Assembly (NCBI RefSeq): GCF_042945595.1
Contig: NZ_CP168493.1
Location: 2,728,001 to 2,792,000 of the forward strand
From: Psychrobacillus sp042945595
GTDB lineage: Bacteria; Bacillota; Bacilli; Bacillales_A; Planococcaceae
Length of the DNA stretch: 64,000 bases
Direction: 5' to 3'
The notes below the pieces were generated by a model, which was not told the DNA's origin, did no database searches, and worked only from the letters and a program-made list of their open reading frames with translations. This document shows, in pieces, positions 36,111 through 45,415 of the stretch. Both the position numbers and the translations under genes were made by a program. The first letter of the stretch is position 1; every line of letters starts with the position of its first letter.

Positions 36111-37222
36111 ATAAAGTTACGTATCACTTTACAGATTTTCTCCACTGACTCTATTTCTAAATCTCCATAGAATGGCATAGCCAATACTTGTGTAACTGCT
36201 TTTTGTGCTTGCGGAAGATTTTCTTTTCGAGCAGATTCCAAATGCTCGTACCATTGAAAATCACTACATAGAGGATAGAAATACTTACGTGTGAACACGT
36301 TATACTTTTTTAGTTCCTCATGTAGCCAATCTCGTGATTTGCCGTATATTTCTTCATCTATTTGGATGACAAAATACTGATAGCTGCTACTATCCAATTC
36401 TAATTTCGTCAGCACGTTTATCCCAGGTGTGTTTGCCATATTCTGTTCGTATGCTCGTTTAATTTCATGTCTTTTCCTACGTTCCGTTTCAACCAATTTC
36501 AACACTTCTATTCCGATTACGGATTGAACTTCATTCAGCTTTGCATTTAGTCCAGACAATACAACTTCTTCTGGGTTTGCTATCCCAAAATTTTTAAGCA
36601 AGTTTAATTTCTCTACTAAACTTTCATCGTTGAAAGCTAATGCCCCGCCTTCTACCGTATTAAAAAGTTTAGTGGCATGAAAACTAAACATCGTCATATC
36701 TCCAAACTTTCCGATTGGCTGATTGTTAATGGTAGTTCCAAAAGTATGAGCACCGTCATAAATTACTTTCAATTTATATTTATTTGCTATTAATTGAATT
36801 TGTTCCACATTACATGGATTTCCGAATGTGTGAACTCCTAAAATAGCAGAAGTTTTATCTGTGATGAGTGATTCGATTTTTGCGGCATTTAGAGTAAGTG
36901 TAGTGGGATCTATATCACAAAATACAGGGGTTAAGTTATTCCAGTCGAGCGCCTGAACCGTTGCAGGGAAAGTAAATGGAGTCGTAATGACTTCGCCTGT
37001 AAGATTTAAAGCTTTTATTCCTAAAAGTAATGCGGATGTTCCATTATTAAATAAGGATAAATTTTCGACTTGTAAGTACTTTTTTAATTGTTCCTCTAAC
37101 TTAAATTGCTGTGGACCATTATTCGTGAGCCATTTACTTTCCCATACTTCATGCAATCCGTTATAGACATTTTGAAGATTTGGAAGAAGTGGTCTTGTTA
37201 TATAAATAGGTTCTTTAAACAT
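36107..37222 (-). CDS. DegT/DnrJ sugar aminotransferase (VioA-like)
   Basis: 371 residues, PLP enzyme. The Schiff-base lysine is Lys185 in MFSFHATKLFNTVEGGA, the aspartate that holds the PLP ring is in VIYDGAHTFG, and the N-terminal SKWLTNNGPQQFKLEEQL is typical of dTDP-4-amino-4,6-dideoxyglucose transaminases. With rfbA and rfbB it should give dTDP-4-amino-4,6-dideoxyglucose, which the formyltransferase at 18942 could formylate. A second, broken copy lies at 18300-18945. The nearest AGGAGG is 18 nt before the ATG, farther than usual. Confidence 0.85.
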   Translation of the reverse strand: MFKEPIYITRPLLPNLQNVYNGLHEVWESKWLTNNGPQQFKLEEQLKKYLQVENLSLFNNGTSALLLGIKALNLTGEVITTPFTFPATVQALDWNNLTPVFCDIDPTTLTLNAAKIESLITDKTSAILGVHTFGNPCNVEQIQLIANKYKLKVIYDGAHTFGTTINNQPIGKFGDMTMFSFHATKLFNTVEGGALAFNDESLVEKLNLLKNFGIANPEEVVLSGLNAKLNEVQSVIGIEVLKLVETERRKRHEIKRAYEQNMANTPGINVLTKLELDSSSYQYFVIQIDEEIYGKSRDWLHEELKKYNVFTRKYFYPLCSDFQWYEHLESARKENLPQAQKAVTQVLAMPFYGDLEIESVEKICKVIRNFI

Positions 37223-37277
37223 AATTCCGATGATTAATAGCCTCCTCCAGATGATAATTTATCTATTGATCACTTTA

Positions 37278-37973
37278 TTACTCGTAATACTGGTAATAAT
37301 AATGATCCTTTTCAAGTTTATAGTTGTTAAGAATCGTCCCAATAATATTTGCTTTAGAAGTTAGTAACGCATCTTTTGCTTTTACAGCATTCCTTTTCTC
37401 CGTTTTACCTGAACTAATGACAAGTATTGTACCATCACATTTATTGGAAAGAATTTGTGCATCCGAAACGGATAGAGCTGGAGGGGCATCGAAAATAATC
37501 ATGTCATATCTCTCTTTTATTTCTTTAATAAACATGTCCATTGTACTTGATCCAAGAAGTTCCGCAGGATTAGAGGGGATTGGTCCAGAAGTAATCAGGT
37601 GTAATCCATTAATTCCAGATTCCTTTACTACTTCATTAATATGCCAATGACCCGTCAGCAAGTTGGTTAAGCCAGGTGAATTGGACTTTTCAAATGTGTA
37701 ATGCATTGTAGGTTTCCTCAAATCAGCATCTACGAGGAGCACTTTTTTTCCCTCCTGTGCAAAAACAATGGCAACGTTTGCGGATGACGTGGACTTCCCT
37801 TCTCCAATTGAAGAAGAAGTAAATAAAAGTGTTTTCAACTCCTTACTTGGAAGTGAAAAGTTAATGTTTGTCCGTAACGTTCGGAACTGCTCCGAAATGA
37901 TGGAACTAGGACTAACATTCGTCACAAGTTTCCGTGCAACTAATTGCTTCGATTTTTTTTTCCTATTAAACAC
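37278..37973 (-). CDS. CpsD/CapB-type tyrosine kinase (BY-kinase)
   Basis: 231 residues, cytoplasmic. The Walker A is SSSIGEGKST near residues 53-62, Walker A' is VLLVDADLRKP and Walker B is MIIFDAPP. The C-terminus ends in a tyrosine cluster (DHYYYQYYE), the autophosphorylation site of CpsD/EpsB proteins. It works with the membrane adaptor encoded just upstream, which activates the kinase. GTG start overlapping that gene by 8 bp. Such modules control polymer chain length and export. Confidence 0.93.
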   Translation of the reverse strand: MFNRKKKSKQLVARKLVTNVSPSSIISEQFRTLRTNINFSLPSKELKTLLFTSSSIGEGKSTSSANVAIVFAQEGKKVLLVDADLRKPTMHYTFEKSNSPGLTNLLTGHWHINEVVKESGINGLHLITSGPIPSNPAELLGSSTMDMFIKEIKERYDMIIFDAPPALSVSDAQILSNKCDGTILVISSGKTEKRNAVKAKDALLTSKANIIGTILNNYKLEKDHYYYQYYE

Positions 37974-38706
37974 TTTTTGATCCTCTTTTCATTTTTCTAC
38001 TATTCAATTTTTTTGTTCTTTTTAAATTTTTCCTTGAAATAGGGCTAACGAGTCCCAGAATTGGTAATCCTAATAATTCTTCAATGTCCTGTTCGATTTT
38101 TATCGTTGTATCTAAGTACTCTAAGAGAAAAGTTATACCCACTCCGAGCATTAAGCCGATAACTGCTGCAATTGCCATATTAAGGATTGGATTGGGTTTA
38201 ACAGGTGAAATATTCTTTGTGTCTACAGCTAGTGAGAGAATGTTTACATTATCCACATTCATCAATGTCTTAATTTCTACTCGGAAAACTTCAGCTGTCA
38301 TATTGGCGATATCAATTGCTTTTTGCAACTCTGGATCTTCTACTCTAATGTTGACAACTTGGGAGTATTGTTGACTAAAAACGGTTATTTTTGTATTTAG
38401 TAATTCTGGTGTCGTATTTAAATTCAAATTTTTGATTACTTTTGATAGAATAATTGGACTTTTTATGATTTCATTGTATGTGTTGATTAATTGAAGATTC
38501 GTTTGAATGTCTAGAGCATTTAATTGTTCTCGCTGGGATTCCTTTTGATTTATGAGAATTTGCGTTGATGCCTGGTAAATTGGTGTCAGAAAGTAGTAGC
38601 TGAATACACCAGTAATCGTTACTGATACAACGAGCATAGTAATAATGAGCAAAAGCCGTTTCTTTATTGTTTTAAAAAGTTCAAGTATATTAATTGTTTC
38701 CTCCAT
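37966..38706 (-). CDS. Wzz/CapA-type chain-length adaptor (kinase activator)
   Basis: 246 residues with two membrane segments: about 17-38 (LLLIITMLVVSVTITGVFSYY) and about 174-195 (ILNMAIAAVIGLMLGVGITFLL). The external loop between them contains the Wzz fold, and the proline motif SPVKPNPIL precedes TM2. The short basic C-terminal tail activates the kinase in this family. It is followed, with an 8-bp overlap, by the CpsD-like kinase. Confidence 0.92.
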   Translation of the reverse strand: MEETINILELFKTIKKRLLLIITMLVVSVTITGVFSYYFLTPIYQASTQILINQKESQREQLNALDIQTNLQLINTYNEIIKSPIILSKVIKNLNLNTTPELLNTKITVFSQQYSQVVNIRVEDPELQKAIDIANMTAEVFRVEIKTLMNVDNVNILSLAVDTKNISPVKPNPILNMAIAAVIGLMLGVGITFLLEYLDTTIKIEQDIEELLGLPILGLVSPISRKNLKRTKKLNSRKMKRGSKSV

Positions 38707-38752
38707 AAGAGTGATGCCCCCTTTTGCACGTCCACTCGAATAGCATCAAGTG

Positions 38753-39517
38753 TTAATTCATATTTGACGATTTTTTTTTGAAACAAATTGGTGGTAACGG
38801 TTGAAACTCTGTGCCAAATATGACATGGTTGGCATTTTCACAATAGTAAGTAACATGGCTTTTGGAAAATTTCTTTGTAATATATTGATAAGCCTTTTTT
38901 AACAAAAAAGGTCTTTCTAAATAATGGTGTGCATCTGAAGATATAAAGTGTACTAAATTGTGTTTGATTAGAACTTTCGTGTACTTTTTTAAACTTCTAC
39001 CATTAACCCCTATTAAACTCGATGCTGTTATTTGGATAAGTGCCCCTTTACTCACGAACTCATATAGCAATTGTTTGTTTCTTCTTAGTACAGAGTTTCT
39101 TTCTGGGTGTGCAATAATTGGAATGTATCCTTTTAGTTGAATTTGATAAAAGACCTCTAAAGTATTAGTAGGAATATGATTGTTAGGTAGTTCTATTAAT
39201 ATATATTTGCCACTGTTGGCCAGGGTTAATAAATTATTATCTAATTCGTCAAGAATATTGGCAGTTAAATGAATTTCTTGCCCCGGAAGGATTTTCACGG
39301 GAATATTTTCACGAAAAAGTTCCCTATATAAATTTGCTACTGCTTCTTTCACTTCCGCCGAAGAATTCGTATATTTTCTATTCAGATGATGTGGAGTAGC
39401 AATTATATGCGTTACACCATTTGCTACTGCGTTTGTAGCAAGTAATATTGCTTCTTCCATGGATTGTGCTCCATCATCTAGTCCCGGCAAAATGTGATTA
39501 TGGATATCTACAAGCAC
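38753..39517 (-). CDS. CpsB/YwqE-type tyrosine phosphatase (PHP family)
   Basis: 254 residues. The metal-binding motifs are MLVDIHNHILPGLDDGA at the N-terminus, ATPHHL near residue 42, PIIAHPERN near 135 and SSDAHHY near 193. It dephosphorylates the CpsD-type kinase and thereby tunes polysaccharide output. GTG start with AAAGGAG upstream. It forms a phosphatase-adaptor-kinase set with the next two genes, as in streptococcal and Bacillus capsule loci. Confidence 0.93.
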   Translation of the reverse strand: MLVDIHNHILPGLDDGAQSMEEAILLATNAVANGVTHIIATPHHLNRKYTNSSAEVKEAVANLYRELFRENIPVKILPGQEIHLTANILDELDNNLLTLANSGKYILIELPNNHIPTNTLEVFYQIQLKGYIPIIAHPERNSVLRRNKQLLYEFVSKGALIQITASSLIGVNGRSLKKYTKVLIKHNLVHFISSDAHHYLERPFLLKKAYQYITKKFSKSHVTYYCENANHVIFGTEFQPLPPICFKKKSSNMN

Positions 39518-39575
39518 TTCTACTACTCCTTTTGAAAAACTATTGAAATATATTACTTGTCCATATAGCTTATAT

Positions 39576-40232
39576 TCAATAAGCCCCTTTCCCAGTAATC
39601 ACAATAAGAATCGTTCGAATTACAATCTTTATATCCAATAAAAATGAACAATTTTGCACATAGTACATATCACGCGCTATTTTTTCACCATGCATAATAT
39701 TTGACCTACCATGGACTTGTGCATATCCTGTAATTCCTGGTTTTACGAGCAGTCGTTTCTGTTGTTCTTTAGAATAATAATATGTAATTTCGACCATTTC
39801 TGGACGGGGTCCTACAAAGCTCATATCCCCTTTTAGTACGTTCCATAATTGAGGAATTTCATCAATACTGAACTTCCTATATATTCTACCTAAGGCTGTC
39901 ACGTTTAAATGTACCGGTTTTGCGAATGAAAAGTCTTTAGGAACTTCATTCTTCCATTCATATTGATGGCTACTAGATTCCTCTGACTCAATTTGCATCG
40001 TACGAAATTTCCAAATCAAAAAAGGAACATTATTCAAGCCAGAACGCACTTGCTTAAAAAATATTGGTCTTCCAGAAAATAAGAAGAGTATTATAGAAAA
40101 AAATAAAAGCATCGGAACACAAATGAAAAGTATTGAAATACTTCCTATAATATCAACGCTCCTTTTGCCCACACGATGATAGAAGTCATGATTGGTTTGC
40201 TGCAGGATTATATCTTTCATGTTCTCCAACAA
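39576..40232 (-). CDS. Undecaprenyl-phosphate sugar phosphotransferase (PGT)
   Basis: 218 residues, a small monotopic phosphoglycosyl transferase. One membrane stretch lies at about 27-51 (DIIGSISILFICVPMLLFFSIIL). The catalytic region contains WKFRTMQIE, KFSIDEIPQLWNVLKGDMSFVGPRPE (the Asp-Glu dyad) and KPGITGYAQVHGRS. It loads the first sugar phosphate onto undecaprenyl phosphate and so starts the repeat unit. TTG start, 7 nt after AAAGGAGG; the ATG four codons later is too far. First gene of the cluster. Confidence 0.9.
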   Translation of the reverse strand: MLENMKDIILQQTNHDFYHRVGKRSVDIIGSISILFICVPMLLFFSIILFLFSGRPIFFKQVRSGLNNVPFLIWKFRTMQIESEESSSHQYEWKNEVPKDFSFAKPVHLNVTALGRIYRKFSIDEIPQLWNVLKGDMSFVGPRPEMVEITYYYSKEQQKRLLVKPGITGYAQVHGRSNIMHGEKIARDMYYVQNCSFLLDIKIVIRTILIVITGKGAY

Positions 40233-40272
40233 GCAGCCTCCTTTAAAATTTAAAACATAGAGCTACTAAGAG

Positions 40273-40278
40273 AGTATA
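40273..40278 (-). promoter_or_regulatory. Candidate -10 of the EPS cluster promoter
   Basis: TATACT on the minus strand, about 40 bp upstream of the first EPS gene. The -35 is weak (TTCTTT or TCTTTT at 17-18 bp), so an activator may be needed. Confidence 0.35.
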
Positions 40279-40344
40279 TTCACTTCCCTACCTAAAAAAG
40301 AACCAATAAAATAAAGTGTAGGACAAGTTAATAGCAATAAAAAT

Positions 40345-40378
40345 AAGCTGCCACAAGGGATTACCCCCTGGACAGCTT
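40345..40378 (-). terminator. Terminator of the permease gene
   Basis: On the minus strand AAGCTGTCCAGGGG pairs with CCCTTGTGGCAGCTT and is followed by ATTTTTATT. It insulates the EPS cluster from the permease upstream. Confidence 0.8.
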
Positions 40379-40426
40379 AAAAATATTATTTTAAAGTAAT
40401 ATATAAACAGAATTATTCCTTTACTT

Positions 40427-42331
40427 TTACATACCCTTTGCGATTGATTTCTTAGATATTCCATCTGCAATCAAATTAAAACAATAGATTAAGAGCATGA
40501 AAACGAATAAAGGTGGAATAATCATCCAGAACTGTTTGGTTACAAAAACATCTCTAGAAATTGCTATCATCCCAGAAATCTCGGATATATCAGGCTTTAA
40601 TCGATAAGGTGTATCTGCGTAATAAGCCGCTCCCCCTACAAAAATCGAAAGTATTCCTAAATGAACAAACATTTGAAGCACTTGTACAATATGCTGAGTC
40701 CAAAATAAAACTAGCTTTGTCCATAACTGTGGATTAATATGCTTCCATATGACCCAAGTTAATGACCCCCCCATAATTACAGAGTTTTGAACATACTCTT
40801 TTTTTAAGGTTTCATTCATTTCATTTCCAATTGAACTCGTTGTGACTGGTAAGACAATGATTGACATGATTAATATTTGCACCACTAATCGCTCCGTTAA
40901 TGTAGTACTCCAAACCCCTGTAGAATTAATAAGTACCGGATTTAACAAGATAAATACAAGCAAAGTTAATGGTAGAAAATGCATGCCATCTGCAATCGCA
41001 TTTATCACTTTTCGGCTTTTATTATTCATATAAAATACATATACAATCGCCAATAAATATCCCGCAACTACTCCAATCGTTGCAATAATTAAAGTGAGCA
41101 GTATAGTGTATTTCATTCCCACTAATAACTGTTGCAAAATAGAATAACCATATGGATCTGTCCCAAAGAATACATTTTTAGACGGCGGATGTGGTGCCCT
41201 GCTTATTAACTTTCCATCTTCATTATAGATATAATTAATTTGATCGATTTGATCATGAAATAAAATGGTGTACAAAAAGCTAATAGATAGCAGCCCAAGC
41301 ACGATTAAAAGCGGCAGGATTATGTCCCATCGCTTGAATCGATTACTAGATCGATTCATAAAAATAGATGATAGGCTGTTTCTTATATTGCTAATCTTAA
41401 GTAGTGAACGCAGTTGTTGCTTATGTAAAAATGGCAAATTAAATTTCTCAAAAATGACGTTGCGCTCAATATTTCCTTTATCTACAAGTACCTCAACGAA
41501 CGAATAAAAGATAAAAAATGGTGCAAAAACAGAGAAAAGAATAAAAGTTAAACCTGTTGGGCTAAAATCTGCTCTTAAATAATAAAGAATTCCCTTCATC
41601 CCAAACAGATATTCAATAATAACTAAAGAGGATAAAGTAAGCCAAATAATTGACTTAGACTGAAAAAATGCACTTTTCAAAGCGTTGGGACTACAATGCC
41701 ATATTAATATTTCTACCTTAGTCAAACCTTTAGATTTTGCCAATTCCACATAAGGCTGGTTCAACTCCTCTTTGTATAACAAAAGGAAAAGTTTGAAAAA
41801 CAATAGTGTCGGAATAACTGATAAGCATACAATAGGGGCAACATATACCAAATTACCGCCTAGACTATAAAAAGATAAAATCCGATATCCGGTTGTTATA
41901 TATACTTGAACTACAACCATTTGAATAAGAAAGACGTATGAAAAATCAGGAAATGACTCTAAAATTTTGGTTATTTGTAGAACGTTTTTTTTTATCTTTC
42001 TATTTGATAACATCGTTATAAACGCCAATATAAGAGCAGTAAAAAATGACAACAATATAGATATAATTAGAACGGACAAAGAGTATAGATAAGGTCCCTT
42101 AAAATATTTGAGGAAAGATATTTCTCTTTTCTCAAACGTGGAAGAATTAAAATTACTCAAATGCCAGTTAGATGGATCGGCTAAATCCTTTAATAACCCA
42201 ACAAAAGTATTAAAATACTTGGAAAAATCAAAAGTATCGTTTATTGTGAGTAGCACTGGTGTACAGCTAATTAACATAATACCTATGAAACCGAGCAAAA
42301 ATTTAAATAAAACGCTTACAAAGCTACTCAT
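40427..42331 (-). CDS. Fused DppB-DppC-like ABC permease
   Basis: About 634 residues with two permease halves. The N-terminal half resembles DppB/OppB: an IGIMLISCTPVLL anchor, then a core with QPYVELAKSKGLTKVEILIWHCSPNAL, the EAA-type coupling loop, near residue 200. The C-terminal half (from about 330) resembles DppC/OppC: NVFFGTDPYGYSILQQLLVG, then KKEYVQNSVIMGGSLTWVIWKHI as its own coupling loop. Such permeases import peptides or nickel with two ATPases and a binding protein; none is encoded here. The start at 42331 is preferred over 42361 because of a nearby GGGAAAG, but both are possible. Confidence 0.75.
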   Translation of the reverse strand: MSSFVSVLFKFLLGFIGIMLISCTPVLLTINDTFDFSKYFNTFVGLLKDLADPSNWHLSNFNSSTFEKREISFLKYFKGPYLYSLSVLIISILLSFFTALILAFITMLSNRKIKKNVLQITKILESFPDFSYVFLIQMVVVQVYITTGYRILSFYSLGGNLVYVAPIVCLSVIPTLLFFKLFLLLYKEELNQPYVELAKSKGLTKVEILIWHCSPNALKSAFFQSKSIIWLTLSSLVIIEYLFGMKGILYYLRADFSPTGLTFILFSVFAPFFIFYSFVEVLVDKGNIERNVIFEKFNLPFLHKQQLRSLLKISNIRNSLSSIFMNRSSNRFKRWDIILPLLIVLGLLSISFLYTILFHDQIDQINYIYNEDGKLISRAPHPPSKNVFFGTDPYGYSILQQLLVGMKYTILLTLIIATIGVVAGYLLAIVYVFYMNNKSRKVINAIADGMHFLPLTLLVFILLNPVLINSTGVWSTTLTERLVVQILIMSIIVLPVTTSSIGNEMNETLKKEYVQNSVIMGGSLTWVIWKHINPQLWTKLVLFWTQHIVQVLQMFVHLGILSIFVGGAAYYADTPYRLKPDISEISGMIAISRDVFVTKQFWMIIPPLFVFMLLIYCFNLIADGISKKSIAKGM

Positions 42332-42362
42332 TATAGAACTTTCCCATCTACCCCTAAACATA

Positions 42363-42686
42363 TCAATTGAAAAAATACTCCCTATATATGAAGAAAGTAG
42401 CTACAAGTGTTAAGAAAAAATAGATAACAGATCCTAAAAAAACAAACGACACACTGTTTATTCGATTAATAAACTCCATTCTTTGAGCAGTTAAACCTTG
42501 AACTTCCAAATCCATTTGTCGATTTAGCCTCCCGGTTTCCATCGTGAACAAATAAATAGAAAATAATGCCACAACTGCAAAAGGAATTGCAATATCTATA
42601 AAACTAGCATTAAATAAGAATGTAATAATCCAATTTACAATTCCTAAACTTACTATAGTAATTAATAAAGTAATTATTTTTCTCAT
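42363..42686 (-). CDS. Small membrane protein of unknown function
   Basis: 107 residues with three or four hydrophobic segments: about 5-25, 31-50 and 78-102. A hydrophilic central part (ETGRLNRQMDLEVQGLTAQRMEF) lies between the second and third. I do not recognise the family. GGAGGGG stands 4 nt before the ATG. It is the upstream partner of the fused permease with about 30 bp between them, so a joint role is likely. Confidence 0.7.
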   Translation of the reverse strand: MRKIITLLITIVSLGIVNWIITFLFNASFIDIAIPFAVVALFSIYLFTMETGRLNRQMDLEVQGLTAQRMEFINRINSVSFVFLGSVIYFFLTLVATFFIYREYFFN

Positions 42687-42784
42687 AATACCCCTCCGTT
42701 TAAATCAAACTAGGTATCTTTATTTTCTAAATTTTCCCTCTTAAATTTATATACGTTTATATATTGAATTAGTTTCATAAAAAA

Positions 42785-42813
42785 GAAAAAAGCCAACATC
42801 TCTCTGAATGTTG
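42785..42813 (-). terminator. Terminator of the GNAT gene
   Basis: GTCAACAT and ATGTTGGC arms with an 8-nt loop, followed on the minus strand by TTTTTTC. Confidence 0.8.
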
Positions 42814-42836
42814 ACTGCAAGGCTAGAAAAGGTTTC

Positions 42837-43703
42837 TCATCCAAAGATCTGTGCGGCTATTCCAAATAATGTTTTATTTCTTACGGGTAATTCATTTGAG
42901 TTTTTAATCATAATAGGAGGTTTACTTACTCTTGAAAAACCACATTTTTTTAACTGAGCTATAAAATCTTCATTTCCAGAAGGTACATCGATTCTGAATT
43001 TACCATGATGATCTTTCACTAGTTCATTAACTAATGCTAATGCTGTCTCAGAATCTGGAGCTACAATAGGACCTAATATTAGATTAACAGGTCCTGCTAT
43101 TGAGAGACCATAACCAGTAACTTTTCCATCCGAACTCTTCATAACTAAAGCTTCTTTTGACTGCTTTATTCTATTAGTAAGAAATGTTCTTCTATTATCA
43201 CCGAAAGCCTCAATATCTAATTGTATTAATGATGTTAAATCTTTCTCATTAAATGGCTTAATATTATTAGGTAAGCCATTAGCAACACAAGGTTCATAGA
43301 AATCACAAATCAGTTTTTGGATGGAATCTATTGAACTAAAACCCATTTTTTCATACATAGGTTTTCCTTCCTCGGTTGCAATTAGCATAATCGTCGTACT
43401 ATTTGGAATAGAATCTATACATTTATGTGTAGCTTTTTTCCCTAGTCCCACCCCTTGATAGTCCTGTCTAACGATTACCATACCAATTGACGCTATTTTT
43501 GAATCGTATTCAATAATTGCTGCACTACATACAATTTCACCTATTTCATTTTTATATCCATAAACTTTTCCCGAAGACATTATTGTTTCAATTTCAGCTT
43601 GGTCGTAATCCCATCCTACAGAATTGGATAGATCTATTAAATGTGGTATGTCAATAACTTCTAATTTTTCTAAATGTAATTTTGCAGTATCAGTGACTTT
43701 CAT
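42837..43703 (-). CDS. GNAT-family N-acetyltransferase (two-domain)
   Basis: 288 residues. The N-terminal GNAT domain has IGMVIVRQDYQGVGLGKKATHKCID (acetyl-CoA loop Q-G-V-G-L-G-K) and PMYEKMGFSSID. The C-terminal half (DIEAFGDNRRTFLTNRIKQ to KFRIDVPSGNEDFIAQLKKCGF) is the YitH/acetyltransferase-18-like domain common in two-domain GNATs. The substrate is unknown. The start at 43703 follows AGGAGTG by 8 nt; a longer reading from 43724 has no such site. Confidence 0.82.
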   Translation of the reverse strand: MKVTDTAKLHLEKLEVIDIPHLIDLSNSVGWDYDQAEIETIMSSGKVYGYKNEIGEIVCSAAIIEYDSKIASIGMVIVRQDYQGVGLGKKATHKCIDSIPNSTTIMLIATEEGKPMYEKMGFSSIDSIQKLICDFYEPCVANGLPNNIKPFNEKDLTSLIQLDIEAFGDNRRTFLTNRIKQSKEALVMKSSDGKVTGYGLSIAGPVNLILGPIVAPDSETALALVNELVKDHHGKFRIDVPSGNEDFIAQLKKCGFSRVSKPPIMIKNSNELPVRNKTLFGIAAQIFG

Positions 43704-43729
43704 AAACGATACACTCCTAAACAATAGAT

Positions 43730-43774
43730 AAAAGCTCTACAAATTGCATAATCTGAAATTTGTAGAGCTCTTTT
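43730..43774 (-). terminator. Terminator of glsA
   Basis: GCTCTACAAATT and AATTTGTAGAGC form a near-perfect stem with T runs on both sides, between glsA and the GNAT gene. Confidence 0.8.
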
Positions 43775-43816
43775 ATAATTCCTTCTATTATAATAATCCT
43801 TTAAATAAGCTGCTTT

Positions 43817-44851
43817 TTAGAAAATACTTAAATCCCATGTATCCGCTATTTTCTTTAATAACATAACACCAACTACACTGCTTCCATATTCGTCAATGGC
43901 TGGTCCGTAAATGCCAATTCCGCATCCTTCTTGGAAAGGAAATTCTTCATTTCTAACACGTGGAGGAACGGCCGACATTATCCCACCGGATACCCCGGTC
44001 TTTGCTGGTATTCCAATATAAGCAGCAAATTTACCAGAAGCATTATAAACCCCACAAGTCAGCATTAAACTTTTAGCTAATCTGGCTACTTCTTTAGGTA
44101 GAACTTGTTCCTTTCGGATTGGATGATATCCATCCTGCGCCAAGATTAATCCTATTATAGCGATGTCTTCCGTAGTTACTTCAAGCGAACATTGTTTCAA
44201 ATATACCTCTAAAGCTTCCTCAACCTCTATTTCCAAATAGCCTGTTTCTTTTAAATAATAGGCTAAAGCTCTATTTCGATTTGCTGTTTGCCATTCTGAG
44301 ACAAACACTTCCTCATTTAATGTAGGTCGTTTCCCAACCATTTTCTCCATTAATAAATAGATAGATTCTAATTTTTCATTTGGAGTCTGTCCTGGAAGAA
44401 TGGAGGAAACTGTAATGGCTCCAGCATTGATCATCGGATTAAACGGCTTTCCTGGCTTATGCATTTCTAAACGAATAATGGAGTTAAATGGATCACCAGT
44501 TGGTTCTAAATCCACTCTATCTAATACATAAGGAATACCATGGTGCATGCATGCAGCGATAAAGCTGATTACTTTGGAAATACTTTGTAAAGTAAAAGGA
44601 ACATTCCAATCACCAGACTTTATCATGGTCCCATCAGGCCCTATGATGGTGATACCTAAATTGGAAGAGTTGACCTTCTCTAAAGCTGGGATATAAGAAG
44701 CATTTTTACCTTCCTTAGAAAAGGTACGATAATGAGCCACCCAGTCATCTATATTATTCATATTTTGATTTTCTTTTTGAACACTTGAATCATTAATAAT
44801 TTTCTCCACATTATCCATCCCTCTACCATAAAATTGCTGCATACTGTTCAT
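43817..44851 (-). CDS. glsA: Glutaminase
   Basis: Serine-dependent glutaminase that hydrolyses glutamine to glutamate and ammonia. The catalytic Ser-x-x-Lys is Ser90-Ile-Ser-Lys93 in FTLQSISKVISF. DPFNSIIRLE, KPFNPMINAGAI, CGVYNASGKFAAYIGIPAKTGVSGGI and GIGIYGPAIDEYGSS are family blocks. Read from 44851 it is 344 residues, longer than usual (about 305-330). No clear ribosome binding site precedes that ATG, while GAGGG lies 9 nt before a GTG at codon 14, so the true start may be at 44812. Confidence 0.92.
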   Translation of the reverse strand: MNSMQQFYGRGMDNVEKIINDSSVQKENQNMNNIDDWVAHYRTFSKEGKNASYIPALEKVNSSNLGITIIGPDGTMIKSGDWNVPFTLQSISKVISFIAACMHHGIPYVLDRVDLEPTGDPFNSIIRLEMHKPGKPFNPMINAGAITVSSILPGQTPNEKLESIYLLMEKMVGKRPTLNEEVFVSEWQTANRNRALAYYLKETGYLEIEVEEALEVYLKQCSLEVTTEDIAIIGLILAQDGYHPIRKEQVLPKEVARLAKSLMLTCGVYNASGKFAAYIGIPAKTGVSGGIMSAVPPRVRNEEFPFQEGCGIGIYGPAIDEYGSSVVGVMLLKKIADTWDLSIF

Positions 44852-44938
44852 AAATTGATTCTATTTTCTTAATATAGAATAGAACAACATTCAAAAAATT
44901 ACTATCTATATTATTAACACGTTAAAATTAATGTCTTC

Positions 44939-45415
44939 CTATTCTCCATCGCTATCATCTTCTTCTTTTTCTCTTGATGGTAATATTCCCATTTTCTCCA
45001 CAAATTTCGGTAAGTTCATCGCAATAAACATTAAAATGGCAGTTATAATAGCTAAATCATATGCTCCATAACCAATTGTTAAACCAACACAAGCAGTAAT
45101 CCAAAGATTCGCTGCAGTAGTAAGACCACGTTTTACATTATCCTTATCTAACCAAATGACACCCGCACCAAGAAACCCAATCCCACTAATTACTTGAGCT
45201 GCTAAACGCATAGGATCCATATTTTCACCTGTATTTAACGTCGATAGAATCATTGCAAGTGTTGATCCCAAACAGACTAATATATGCGTTCGAATCCCCG
45301 CCGGCTTATTCTTAATAGCCCTTTCCAAACCAATTAAAAACCCTATAAACGTTGCTACAATTAGTCTAATATATAAGTCAATATGTGAATCGAATAATGA
45401 TGTAATAAAATTCAT
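44939..45415 (-). CDS. MgtC/SapB-family membrane protein
   Basis: 158 residues with about four or five membrane segments. RLIVATFIGFLIGLERAIKNK and AGIRTHILVCLGSTLAM, then ISGIGFLGAGVIW and GLTTAANLWITACVGLTIGYG are the conserved MgtC/SapB blocks. The C-terminal tail is short and acidic (REKEEDDSDGE), so it lacks the ACT-like domain of Salmonella MgtC and is closer to SapB-type proteins of bacilli. Members are linked to magnesium and pH homeostasis. A weak ribosome binding site (AAAGGAG) precedes the ATG. Confidence 0.88.
   Translation of the reverse strand: MNFITSLFDSHIDLYIRLIVATFIGFLIGLERAIKNKPAGIRTHILVCLGSTLAMILSTLNTGENMDPMRLAAQVISGIGFLGAGVIWLDKDNVKRGLTTAANLWITACVGLTIGYGAYDLAIITAILMFIAMNLPKFVEKMGILPSREKEEDDSDGE

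Noticed and set aside
40288..40470. 60-residue minus-strand ORF between the permease and the EPS cluster
   Set aside because: It overlaps the permease 3' end and a clear terminator and has no ribosome binding site.
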